Shown: one piece after another, positions 1-7,729 of the stretch
Numbering within the stretch: the first letter of the stretch is position 1
Layout of the letters: each line of letters starts with the position of its first letter
Assembly (NCBI GenBank): GCA_910589025.1
Contig: CAJURM010000014.1
Coordinates: 13,856-77,855 of the forward strand
From: an uncultured Odoribacter sp.
GTDB taxonomy: Bacteria > Bacteroidota > Bacteroidia > Bacteroidales > Marinifilaceae
Direction of reading: 5' to 3'
Length of the DNA stretch: 64,000 bases
Made by a program: the position numbers and the translations under genes
Notes under the pieces: model-generated
What the model was told of the DNA's origin: nothing
The model's input: only the letters and a program-made list of their open reading frames with translations
Database searches by the model: none

Positions 1-648
1 ACACACGCCTGGTTTGACACATCCGGAGAATGGTATATGAGCAAAACAGAACTCAAAACCCTCTCTGCCCTTCCGGTAAAAGTACAGGACTCCTTCAAGA
101 AAAGCGAATACTCAACCTGGAAAATCGATGATGTAGACCGGGTGGAACGTCCAGGAAGCGAGGTCGTTTATATTATCGAAGTGGAACAAGGCAAGCAGGA
201 AATTGACCTGTATTACTCACAGGAAGGCATCCTGATTAAAACCGTTGTAGACGACGATTCCAATCCCGAAGACCATTTGACAAACACACTTCCGGCTTCC
301 GTAAAAGATTTTATAACAAAAAATTATCCTGGTGCCCGCATTGTTGAATATGAAATTGAAAAAGGCAACTTAGAGGTTGATATCATTGACGATAACAGAG
401 GCAAAGAAGTGGTTTTTGACTTAAAATACAACTGGCAGTACACCGAATACAAAGTGGCCCGCACAGAAGTTCCTCAAAATGTAATGGATGCCCTGGATGC
501 TTCTCCGTATAAAGATTTTCACATCGACGACATCGATTGTTATGAAACAAAAACACCGAAAACTCCGTCCTATTACCGTTTTGAATTGGAATCGGGCAAT
601 ACTGAAGTAAAAATAAACATCGACACCAACGGAACTATTACAAAATAA
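1..648 (+). CDS. PepSY-like (BLIP-fold) secreted protein, 5'-truncated by the window edge
   Basis: The reading frame is open from base 1, and the 12 codons before the first Met (THAWFDTSGEWY) continue the protein, so the true start lies to the left. The visible part shows repeated units of one pattern: a Leu-Pro or Val-Pro turn, a helix ending in a Tyr or Ala-rich stretch, then short beta strands rich in Glu, Asp and Lys ending in 'I-D--G-I'. This is the pattern of the PepSY-like family (PF11396) common in Bacteroidetes, which usually carry a signal peptide and have no established role. At least two and probably three repeats are present. The protein is strongly acidic. The family call is by pattern; function is unknown. 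A strong terminator follows directly. Confidence 0.7.
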   Translation, partial: THAWFDTSGEWYMSKTELKTLSALPVKVQDSFKKSEYSTWKIDDVDRVERPGSEVVYIIEVEQGKQEIDLYYSQEGILIKTVVDDDSNPEDHLTNTLPASVKDFITKNYPGARIVEYEIEKGNLEVDIIDDNRGKEVVFDLKYNWQYTEYKVARTEVPQNVMDALDASPYKDFHIDDIDCYETKTPKTPSYYRFELESGNTEVKINIDTNGTITK

Positions 649-656
649 ATAACTCT

Positions 657-694
657 AAGACGGATTCAAAACAAACTTTTGAATCCGTCTTTTT
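657..694 (+). terminator. Intrinsic terminator of the PepSY-like gene
   Basis: A perfect 13-base stem (659-671 with 677-689) with a 5-base loop is followed by a run of T (690-694). It sits 9 bases after the stop of the PepSY-like gene and separates it from rubredoxin. Confidence 0.9.
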
Positions 695-759
695 ATCCTC
701 ATTTACCAACCTTTTCCAATTCATTACGTATATACCGCAATAACATAAAATCTTACACC

Positions 760-924
760 ATGAAAAAATACATCTGCACCGTATGCAACTACATTTACGA
801 CCCAATCGCCGGAGACCCTGACAGCGGCATCAACCCCGGCACACCTTTCGAAGAACTACCTGATGATTGGGTATGTCCTTTGTGCGGCGTCGGAAAAGAA
901 GACTTCGAACCGGTAGAAGAGTAA
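760..924 (+). CDS. Rubredoxin
   Basis: A 54-residue electron carrier with one iron bound by four Cys. Both Cys pairs are in place: C6-x2-C9 and C39-x2-C42, followed by the usual G-V-G-K-x-x-F-E tail. The Met at 760 starts the protein exactly as in the family (MKKYICTVC); the longer reading from 679 would begin inside the upstream terminator and is rejected. In anaerobic Bacteroidales, rubredoxin passes electrons to rubrerythrin or superoxide reductase for oxygen defence, but no partner gene is adjacent. It converges with the transporter gene that ends 2 bases further on. Confidence 0.97.
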   Translation: MKKYICTVCNYIYDPIAGDPDSGINPGTPFEELPDDWVCPLCGVGKEDFEPVEE

Positions 925-926
925 TT

Positions 927-1607
927 TTATATATCTTTTATCTTTAATATATTATACGAAATACCTGTATCGTATACATCGGTTTGTTCTATTTTCTTAA
1001 TCACCCGGACCACTTTTACCGTTAGCGGCAACACCAACAACTCATAAAGGGATTTCAGTACTGCCTGTGTAAATATCATGACAAGCAGCTCTTCTGCTGG
1101 AATCATTCCGCCGAAAGCTATCGGGAAAAACAGTATGGAATCCGCACTTTCGCCGACCAAGGTAGAGACCATCGCCCGAACGGAAAAATGACGTCCCCGG
1201 GAAGCGATCTTCATCCGGCTCATAACATAGGCATTCAGAAACGAACCGACTAAAAAAGCACAGAGGCTGGCCATCACAATACGCGGAGCCATCCCAAATA
1301 CAAAATTAAACCCGGCTTCCCCCTCCCAAAAGGGGGCTGCCGGAAGCATTATCGCCAACTGGGCAAACGCCACTACCAAAAAATTCATGGCAAATCCCGA
1401 CCAAATAATCAGGCGGGCCTTCTTAAACCCCCAGACTTCCGCAATACAATCATTGATAATGTAAGAAACAGGAAAGACGATCAAGCCCGCCGTTGCGGTA
1501 ACCCCGCCTACCTGTATGACTTTGGTTTCCAAAAGATTCGAAGCAATCAGACACACATTGAAAAGTACGCCTAAAAGCATAAAAGGAAGTGTAACAGTTT
1601 TCTGCAT
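927..1607 (-). CDS. Queuosine precursor transporter (VUT/YhhQ family)
   Basis: An inner-membrane protein of about 226 residues with roughly six hydrophobic segments, matching the vitamin uptake transporter/YhhQ family (PF02592). Typical family stretches are 'NLLETKVIQVGG', 'FPVSYIINDCIAEVWGFKKAR' split over two helices, and the loop 'GESADSILFFPIAF'. YhhQ in E. coli takes up preQ0/preQ1 for queuosine tRNA modification; transfer of that substrate to this protein is by family only. I chose Met at 1607 because a promoter lies at 1671-1701 and the longer reading to 1700 would start inside it. The 5' leader (about 55 bases) contains a small hairpin but no preQ1 riboswitch that I can recognise. Confidence 0.85.
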   Translation of the reverse strand: MQKTVTLPFMLLGVLFNVCLIASNLLETKVIQVGGVTATAGLIVFPVSYIINDCIAEVWGFKKARLIIWSGFAMNFLVVAFAQLAIMLPAAPFWEGEAGFNFVFGMAPRIVMASLCAFLVGSFLNAYVMSRMKIASRGRHFSVRAMVSTLVGESADSILFFPIAFGGMIPAEELLVMIFTQAVLKSLYELLVLPLTVKVVRVIKKIEQTDVYDTGISYNILKIKDI

Positions 1608-1670
1608 TTTCTTGTTTTTTACGTGGTTAATCAAGCACACGGAATGAAACTTCATTCTGAATACAACGAA

Positions 1671-1701
1671 CAAAAATACAACATAAATCCCGCTTTGCAA
1701 A
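1671..1701 (-). promoter_or_regulatory. Bacteroidetes-type promoter for the YhhQ-family gene
   Basis: On the minus strand TTTG (1701-1698), a 19-base spacer, and TATTTTTG (1678-1671) match the -33/-7 consensus. The predicted transcript start near 1665 fixes the coding start at 1607. The -33 box overlaps the T-tract of the preceding terminator. Confidence 0.75.
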
Positions 1702-1702
1702 A

Positions 1703-1737
1703 CAAAAACAGCCGGAGAAACCCCTCATTTCCCCGGC
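1703..1737 (-). terminator. Intrinsic terminator after GH125
   Basis: On the minus strand a 10-base stem (1737-1728 with 1720-1711, one G-U pair) with a 7-base loop is followed by TGTTTTTGTT. It ends the acyl-ACP thioesterase/GH125 transcript. Confidence 0.8.
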
Positions 1738-1755
1738 CATCTCCCTCATAACATC

Positions 1756-3201
1756 TTACAAACTATTCAACAACCCGACCTTTCCCTCATTTACCAACTT
1801 CAACACCAATTCGCCGAAAAGCGTATTCGCCCAGGCAAACCAGCGGCGGGTAAACTTCGAAGCATTATCCTTATGGAAAGACTCATGCATAAACCCCGTA
1901 TCCCCGTCCGTATCGCGGAGCATACGGACACAATTCCGGATTTCAGCATCATCCTTACTGGTCATGGCTTTCATTATCAAACTCATCGGCCACACCATAT
2001 CATACCCGATATGAGGCCCGCCGATTCCTTCTCCGGCACTCCCCTTGAAAAAATAAGGATTGCTATCGCTCCACACCATGCGGCGGGTATTTTTATAAAT
2101 TTCATCATTGTCCGCCACACACTCCAAATAAGGCAAAGCCAACAAACTGGGCACATTGGCATCATCCATAAAAAGCGTATTCCCGAACCCATCCGCTTCA
2201 AAAGCATACACCTCTCCATGCTCAGGATGGCGCCCCACGGCATACTTCCGAACCGCCTGTTCCACTTCATCCGCCAACGCCCGGCATTGCCCGGCCGCTT
2301 CCCTGTCTCCGACCACCTTATCCCATATTTCAGCCAGCTGCCGCAAAGACTTCACTGCAAACAAATTAGACGGCACCAAAAAACCTAAATCCGTCGAATC
2401 ATCAGACGGACGGAAACAGGAAACAATCATACCGACAGGCTTCACCGGCTGTCCCCATCCATCACAAGTCAATGTATCCGACTTCCTTTCCGTACGCCGC
2501 TGAAAACGGTAAGGCCCTTTATCCTTCTTGCGCTGTTGTTCCGTAAACGTCTGATAAATCAGCCGTGCCGCTCTCTGCCACTCTTTGTCAAACACCGAAG
2601 TATCTCCTGTTGTCTTCCAGTAATTATAAGCCAGGCGAACGGGATAACACAAAGAATCGATCTCCCATTTCCTTTCATGGATATAAGGTTTCATCTCCGT
2701 CCGGTCAGACTTCCATTCACTCGACTCCGCCCCATGCGTAAAAGCATTGGCATAACGGTCGAGCAAAATACACTGCGTCTGCCGGTTTATCACTCCGGCA
2801 ATCAGCAACCGCAACTGTTCATCCTTTTTGCACAATGGCAGATAAGGCCACACCTGCGCCCCGGAATCCCGCAACCACATCGCATTAATATCTCCCGTAA
2901 TAACAAACGTATCCGGACGCCCGTTCTTCATCTGAAAATCAACGGTCGTATCCAACGTATTAGGAAAACAATTCTCAAACATCCAAGCCAATTTCGGGTC
3001 CTTCAATCGTTTCTTTACCGACTCAATAACCTCTTCCACAGCCTTCGACATAAAACGCCGGTTAGCCGGCAGGGGGCGGTTACTGACAAACTCCTTTTCA
3101 CCACTCATCGCTTGGGCCACAGCCTTCAACGGCGTACTCCCCACGGCAGCAGCCACCATGGCCAGTCCGCCCTTTTTCAAAAAATCTCTACGGGATACCA
3201 T
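1756..3201 (-). CDS. GH125 exo-alpha-1,6-mannosidase, Tat-exported
   Basis: A 481-residue protein of the metal-independent alpha-mannosidase family GH125, which removes alpha-1,6-linked mannose from N-glycan cores. Family hallmarks seen: 'FENCFPNTLDTTV', 'GDINAMWLRDSGAQVWPYL', 'HESFHKDNASKFTR-WFAWANTLFGEL' near the C-terminus. The N-terminus carries a twin-arginine signal (S3-R-R-D-F-L-K-K, then a hydrophobic stretch ending ALA-type around residue 30), so it is exported folded through the Tat system. It lies 33 bases behind the thioesterase gene in the same direction and is closed by a terminator. It fits with the GH29, GH20 and sialic acid genes nearby as part of host N-glycan degradation. 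Confidence 0.92.
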   Translation of the reverse strand: MVSRRDFLKKGGLAMVAAAVGSTPLKAVAQAMSGEKEFVSNRPLPANRRFMSKAVEEVIESVKKRLKDPKLAWMFENCFPNTLDTTVDFQMKNGRPDTFVITGDINAMWLRDSGAQVWPYLPLCKKDEQLRLLIAGVINRQTQCILLDRYANAFTHGAESSEWKSDRTEMKPYIHERKWEIDSLCYPVRLAYNYWKTTGDTSVFDKEWQRAARLIYQTFTEQQRKKDKGPYRFQRRTERKSDTLTCDGWGQPVKPVGMIVSCFRPSDDSTDLGFLVPSNLFAVKSLRQLAEIWDKVVGDREAAGQCRALADEVEQAVRKYAVGRHPEHGEVYAFEADGFGNTLFMDDANVPSLLALPYLECVADNDEIYKNTRRMVWSDSNPYFFKGSAGEGIGGPHIGYDMVWPMSLIMKAMTSKDDAEIRNCVRMLRDTDGDTGFMHESFHKDNASKFTRRWFAWANTLFGELVLKLVNEGKVGLLNSL

Positions 3202-3234
3202 ATCTTATCTATTACATACACAATAAACACCTTT

Positions 3235-4020
3235 CTATTCAGCCATTCCCTTGGCATCAGCATGCTTCCGCCACACACTTTTCGCCACACAATGCAACTT
3301 CTCTCCGGTTTCATCCTTTATCTGATGTACAATTCCCACCTCATCCCCCTCCTGCTGCATCTCATAAAACGAACGTATCGTACTGTCCGGCATAATCTCA
3401 TGCTCATACACCACTTCCACCTCCGTCAAAATATGATTTTTCAAAAACTCAAACGGCAAAGAATTAGTCAGCCAGCGCATATACGACGCCTGAGTAACAT
3501 GACCGTTAAAATCAATATTATCAAAAGTTGCTGTAAACAGGCGTGCTTCCTTCATTTGCACCGCCCTGTCCTGCTCCTGCAACAAAGGAACCATCCTTAA
3601 TTTTTCAATCTGATGGCTCGTACTCATTTCCACCACCTTTTCCGTCTGCCTCAACGGCCTCCTCCGCATCAAATCAATCAGCATCCACTCCGAAGTCGCA
3701 TTCACAAGCACCTCCCCATCCTGACGCATCATCCGATAATCACGCAAAGCAAACAGACGGTCTATCCCCGAAGGCCAGGTCTCTATCATCACATCCTCCT
3801 CCTTATGAGGCATTTTGAAAACCTGAATATGCAACCGATGCAACATCCAGGTCTGCCCCTGTTTATTCAACGTATCCACATCCACCCCCAGCCTCTCCGT
3901 CTGGACCTCCGCCACATCATTAAACAGATCACACAGCGTCTTAATAAACAAACGCCCCTTATAATTGGTGTAATGATTGTAAATCTTAATTTGCTCCGTA
4001 TATTTGGTAATCAGACTCAT
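3235..4020 (-). CDS. Acyl-ACP thioesterase
   Basis: A 261-residue double hot-dog thioesterase (PF01643) that hydrolyses acyl-ACP to release free fatty acids. Both halves are visible: an N-terminal hot-dog with 'TKYTEQIKIYNHYTNYKGRL' style opening and 'GQTWMLHRLHIQVF', and a C-terminal hot-dog with 'NIDFNGHVTQASYMRW', holding the Asn and His of the plant FatA/FatB-like active site. Length is normal for bacterial members. It is the first gene of a two-gene unit with GH125; no functional link between the two is evident. Confidence 0.9.
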   Translation of the reverse strand: MSLITKYTEQIKIYNHYTNYKGRLFIKTLCDLFNDVAEVQTERLGVDVDTLNKQGQTWMLHRLHIQVFKMPHKEEDVMIETWPSGIDRLFALRDYRMMRQDGEVLVNATSEWMLIDLMRRRPLRQTEKVVEMSTSHQIEKLRMVPLLQEQDRAVQMKEARLFTATFDNIDFNGHVTQASYMRWLTNSLPFEFLKNHILTEVEVVYEHEIMPDSTIRSFYEMQQEGDEVGIVHQIKDETGEKLHCVAKSVWRKHADAKGMAE

Positions 4021-4172
4021 AACTCAATATTAAAAAGCGACATTCGCTCACCTCCCACCTCCAAAGCCTCTGTAAAAATAAAGATTATTCCCCAGAGTTC
4101 AAGCACGATAATGAATTATTGTAACCAGCCAGGATAATATTTCCGTAAAAAGGATAAAAAAAACGGTTACAG

Positions 4173-5207
4173 ATGCCAGGCAGATATTGCATTCTCCTCC
4201 TACTTGCTTTTAGGCTCATCTCCTGCTCACGGGAACAGGACACCGAATCCCTTTACCCGCCGCGTCCGGTAAGAACAGTAAAAATAGAATCCTTAGAAAC
4301 CACAGACAAAACCTATACCGGTCTGGCAGAAGCCTCACAATTCAGTATCCTGGCATTCAAAATCAGCGGAACACTAACCGAATTAAACATCAAACAAGGA
4401 CAATGGATACCCGAAGGATATATCATTGCCCGCATCAACCCCACAGACTACAAACTAAAATACCAAACGGCAGAAACGGACTATCAAACCGCCCGTTCCA
4501 TCTACGAACGCACACAACGATTACTGGCCCTGAATGCCACAGCGCTGCAAAACGCAGAAATCTCCCAAGCCGACTACATCCAGGCCAATTCGGCTGTCAG
4601 CATTGCAGGCAATACCTTGGCCTACACCTCACTGCGCGCCCCATTCAGCGGCATCATCGAACAACAATATACCGAAAACTACCAACAGGTAGCCGTAGGA
4701 CAGGCCATTGTCAAATTAGTCAACCCCATCCATTTGGAAGTCCGCTTTGTTCTTCCCGAAACAGCCATTGACCTCATCCAGCAACCCAAAAAAATCTTCG
4801 TTCGCTTTGACACCCGGAAAAAACAGTGGTTCGAAGCGGAAGTCAAAGAATACGTCTACTCATCCGAAGGTTCGGGCATCCCCGTCACCCTACGCATCAC
4901 GGATAAAAATTTCCATCCGGTAAAAGACGAAATATATCCCGGATTTTCCTGTCAGGTCATGTTTAAAATCGAAAACACCATAGCCGACAACTTTGTTATT
5001 CCTGCCAGCGCCTTATACACCCGGAATCATCGCACCTACATCTGGGTCGTCAATCCGGAACACAAAACCGTCAGCCTCCACCCCATCGAAGCCGTACGCT
5101 TTGAAGACAAAGCTGTGGTAAAATCAGGGCTCAACAGCCACGACATCATTGTCACGGCAGGAGTAAACGACCTGCACGAAGGGCAAAAAGTTTCCATACA
5201 AAAATGA
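4173..5207 (+). CDS. RND efflux periplasmic adaptor (membrane fusion) lipoprotein, orphan
   Basis: A 344-residue membrane fusion protein. It begins with a lipoprotein signal ending in a Cys box (L-I-S-C, Cys at about residue 19), then a barrel/lipoyl half-motif ('GTLTELNIKQGQWIPEGYIIARIN'), a short coiled-coil hairpin (about residues 85-135), the second lipoyl half ('SLRAPFSGIIEQQYTENYQQV') and beta-barrel domains. It would bridge an inner-membrane pump and an outer-membrane channel. Unusually, no RND pump or TolC-type gene follows; mscL comes next. The pump must be encoded elsewhere or be lost. Confidence 0.88.
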   Translation: MPGRYCILLLLAFRLISCSREQDTESLYPPRPVRTVKIESLETTDKTYTGLAEASQFSILAFKISGTLTELNIKQGQWIPEGYIIARINPTDYKLKYQTAETDYQTARSIYERTQRLLALNATALQNAEISQADYIQANSAVSIAGNTLAYTSLRAPFSGIIEQQYTENYQQVAVGQAIVKLVNPIHLEVRFVLPETAIDLIQQPKKIFVRFDTRKKQWFEAEVKEYVYSSEGSGIPVTLRITDKNFHPVKDEIYPGFSCQVMFKIENTIADNFVIPASALYTRNHRTYIWVVNPEHKTVSLHPIEAVRFEDKAVVKSGLNSHDIIVTAGVNDLHEGQKVSIQK

Positions 5208-5281
5208 ATAAAATCATTCCAAAAATCTCCGGGCTCTTACAAAACCGGAACTATTTATTCACCATTACAAAAACAAAACTT

Positions 5282-5710
5282 ATGAGTTTCCTGCAAGAAT
5301 TTAAAGCCTTTGCCATGAAAGGCAACGTGGTAGACATGGCCGTCGGTATCATCATCGGAGGAGCTTTTGGAAAAATCGTCACCTCCCTGGTAGAAGACAT
5401 CATCATGCCCCCTGTAGGCCTGCTCGTCGGAGGAGTCAACTTCAGCCGCCTGGCCATCACATTAAAACCCGCCGGCATAGATGCCACCGGAAAAGTCATT
5501 GAAGCCGTCAAACTAAACTACGGCAACTTCATCCAGACCACCATTGATTTCCTCATCATCTCCTTCTCCATTTTCCTTGCCATCAAAGCCTTAAACAGCT
5601 TGAGGAAAAAACAGGAAATCCAGGCAGCACAACAACCGCCGGTTCCTACCAAAGAAGAAACCCTGTTGACGGAAATCCGCGACATACTGAAAGGAAAAGA
5701 AAACCGATAA
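5282..5710 (+). CDS. mscL: Large-conductance mechanosensitive channel MscL
   Basis: A 142-residue homopentameric inner-membrane channel that opens under membrane tension in osmotic downshock. The N-terminal amphipathic helix and first transmembrane helix are textbook ('MSFLQEFKAFAMKGNVVDMAVG', then 'IIIGGAFGKIVTSLVEDIIMPP'), TM2 is 'FIQTTIDFLIISFSIFLAIK', and a charged C-terminal bundle ends in 'LLTEIRDIL'. An in-frame ATG at 5204 overlaps the adaptor stop, but it would add 26 residues not seen in the family, so 5282 is preferred. A terminator shared with the GH29 gene follows. Confidence 0.95.
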   Translation: MSFLQEFKAFAMKGNVVDMAVGIIIGGAFGKIVTSLVEDIIMPPVGLLVGGVNFSRLAITLKPAGIDATGKVIEAVKLNYGNFIQTTIDFLIISFSIFLAIKALNSLRKKQEIQAAQQPPVPTKEETLLTEIRDILKGKENR

Positions 5711-5720
5711 CCTTTTATAC

Positions 5721-5759
5721 TTTAACCGTCCCCGGACAATCAACCCGGGGACGGTTAAA
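5721..5759. terminator. Bidirectional terminator between mscL and the GH29 gene
   Basis: A perfect 15-base inverted repeat (5721-5735 with 5745-5759) has T-rich ends on both strands, as expected between convergent genes. Confidence 0.85.
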
Positions 5760-5761
5760 AA

Positions 5762-7060
5762 TTACAACTCCAACTCAATCACATAATCAATCGTATCCGC
5801 AGGAATACTTCCGGTCTCAATCAACACACCGTTTTTATCCTGTCTGAACTTCAACTTCGCGCGCTCTGCAAAAGCCACTGCCGACCTGACCTTACGCGAT
5901 TTCAACGGTAAATACAATACATCATCCTGAGAATTCAGCACATGCACATACAACTTATTCCCCTTCTGAGTTGTCACACCCCAGTCGTGCGGAGGCACCA
6001 GGCCGCCCCGTGTACCATACAGCGTCCCGCCATAGACCCTCATCCAGTCACCAACCTCTTTCAGATGGGCCACCGCTTCGGCAGGCAGCTCCCCATTCGG
6101 ACGGGGTCCGACATTCAGCAAAAGATTGGCATTATTTCCAGCCGCTTTCACCAAAAGATGAATGATAGACCTTACCGACTTATAATGACGGTCATGGATA
6201 TTGTATCCCCACGTATTGTTCATCGTTTCACAAGTCTCCAGAGGCAAAGAACCGACCACCGACTCACCGGAAAAACCCGTCACATTCTGTCCCGGCAGGT
6301 CCTTTTCAAACATCTGGAAATCCTCTCCCTCCTTCACCGCCTGATGGTGGTTATTCCCTATCAGACAACCGGGCTGCAAACGATGAATCAAAGCATACTG
6401 CTCTTCCAACTGCCAGGGAGCCTCCTTTTTATCCCACCAGCCGTCAAACCAGATTCCCCCCACCGGGCCATAATTCGTAAGCAACTCCGTCAACTGCGCA
6501 TTCATAAACCGTAAATAATCCTCCCACTTCCCGGTCATTTCCCTGCCTGTCCTGCGTCCGGTCGTCCCCAAAGGCACATAATCCGTACGATGCCAGTCCA
6601 GATGGGAATAATAAAAAAACAATTTCATTCCGGCCTTCCGGCACGCTTCCGCCAACTCTGCAATCACATCTCGTTTAAACGGCGTCGCCTGGACAATATT
6701 ATAATCCGACTGTTTCGTATCAAACATAGAAAACCCGTCATGGTGCCTGGATGTAATACAAATATACTTCATCCCGGCATCCTTGGCAACACGCACCCAT
6801 TCATCCGCATCAAACCGCGAAGGATAAAAACCCGAGGCCAGCTTCTGATACTCTTTCTCTTTCAGTCCTTTCTGCTCCAGCACCCACTCTCCGTTGGCCA
6901 GCATACTGTATATCCCCCAATGGATAAACATACCGAACCGGGCATCCCGGAACCACTCCCTGTTTTTCAGATTCTCTTCCGCAGGCTGATAGCCTGCCGT
7001 CTGTGCCTGCCCGCTCCACGCACTCAGAAGCAGCAGCAAAAAACATACACACCTTTTCAT
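5762..7060 (-). CDS. GH29 alpha-L-fucosidase
   Basis: A 432-residue secreted glycosidase (signal peptide 1-20, 'LLLSAWSGQAQ') of family GH29, which removes alpha-L-fucose from glycans. Visible family marks: 'WFRDARFGMFIHWG' (about 36-49), 'YICITSRHHDGFSMFDT' (99-115), and 'GGIWFDGWWD' with the predicted nucleophile D206. The size fits the single-domain type with a short C-terminal beta domain. It is 20 bases behind the beta-barrel gene and is the last gene of the leftward aroQ-pyk-barrel-GH29 run. Linkage specificity (alpha-1,2, 1,3/4 or 1,6) cannot be read from sequence alone. Confidence 0.93.
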   Translation of the reverse strand: MKRCVCFLLLLLSAWSGQAQTAGYQPAEENLKNREWFRDARFGMFIHWGIYSMLANGEWVLEQKGLKEKEYQKLASGFYPSRFDADEWVRVAKDAGMKYICITSRHHDGFSMFDTKQSDYNIVQATPFKRDVIAELAEACRKAGMKLFFYYSHLDWHRTDYVPLGTTGRRTGREMTGKWEDYLRFMNAQLTELLTNYGPVGGIWFDGWWDKKEAPWQLEEQYALIHRLQPGCLIGNNHHQAVKEGEDFQMFEKDLPGQNVTGFSGESVVGSLPLETCETMNNTWGYNIHDRHYKSVRSIIHLLVKAAGNNANLLLNVGPRPNGELPAEAVAHLKEVGDWMRVYGGTLYGTRGGLVPPHDWGVTTQKGNKLYVHVLNSQDDVLYLPLKSRKVRSAVAFAERAKLKFRQDKNGVLIETGSIPADTIDYVIELEL

Positions 7061-7080
7061 GCTTTAAAAACACACTATAA

Positions 7081-7674
7081 TCAAGAAGCCAATTTATATC
7101 CAAGCGACAACTGAAACACCCGGTTTTTATTATTGGAACCAAACGCATCCGCATCAAACACATTGGTTATACCCAAATAATAACGCGCCGACATCACCAG
7201 CCGAGAATCCGGCTCATAAGAAACACCTAACGCAAAACTCAGATCAAAAAAATTAAGGTCATGTAGCTTTTCCTTCACCACCGTACCTCCCGACTTCGTT
7301 TTAGCTTTTGCATTCAAAGCAAATCCAAACTGAGGACCCAAATCGAAAGTCACGTTCTTATACAAATTCACTTTGGCTAAAACAGGCAGATTCAGATAAT
7401 TCACCCGTCCTTTCAACTTCACAGTTGCCCCGTTTTCCTTATATTTATCTGCAATCCCCTGACGGGAATAAAGAAACTCCACCTGCATACCCACCCACTC
7501 GGTCAACCGGGCAGAAGCAAAAATACCTGCATGTATACTGGTCTTATTATTAGCATCTGTATTCGAAATATTAGTAAAATTCAATCCCACTTTCGGACCG
7601 AAAGAAAAATCAGACTGGGCCTTCAGTCCCCATGCAAACCCCACTGCCAGCAATAACAATACAATCTTTTTCAT
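7081..7674 (-). CDS. Outer-membrane beta-barrel protein (PorT-like)
   Basis: A 197-residue protein with a signal peptide ('MKKIVLLLLAVGFAWGLKAQ') and alternating-residue beta strands typical of the Bacteroidetes outer membrane beta-barrel family (PF13568): 'FSFGPKVGLNFTNI', 'GIFASARLTEWVGMQVEFLYSRQG', ending in an aromatic-rich last strand ('VFQLSLGYKLAS'). No enzymatic residues are evident. It precedes the GH29 gene by 20 bases and follows pyruvate kinase by 55 bases. Role unknown. Confidence 0.85.
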   Translation of the reverse strand: MKKIVLLLLAVGFAWGLKAQSDFSFGPKVGLNFTNISNTDANNKTSIHAGIFASARLTEWVGMQVEFLYSRQGIADKYKENGATVKLKGRVNYLNLPVLAKVNLYKNVTFDLGPQFGFALNAKAKTKSGGTVVKEKLHDLNFFDLSFALGVSYEPDSRLVMSARYYLGITNVFDADAFGSNNKNRVFQLSLGYKLAS

Positions 7675-7729
7675 ATTCTCTGTCTAAATTAATATTATAC
7701 AAACAAAAATCAAAAAATCCTCCCCGCCA

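Noticed and set aside
1608..1670. preQ1 riboswitch before the YhhQ-family gene
   Set aside because: The known preQ1-I loop and tail consensus is not present; only generic hairpins are seen.
2536..3600. A 354-codon rightward frame
   Set aside because: It runs antisense across the GH125 and thioesterase genes, is His/Arg/Pro-rich and lacks any family pattern; a shadow of the real genes.
5204..5281. Longer N-terminus of MscL starting in the adaptor stop codon
   Set aside because: The extra 26 residues are not part of the conserved family start; the ATG at 5282 opens the typical amphipathic helix.
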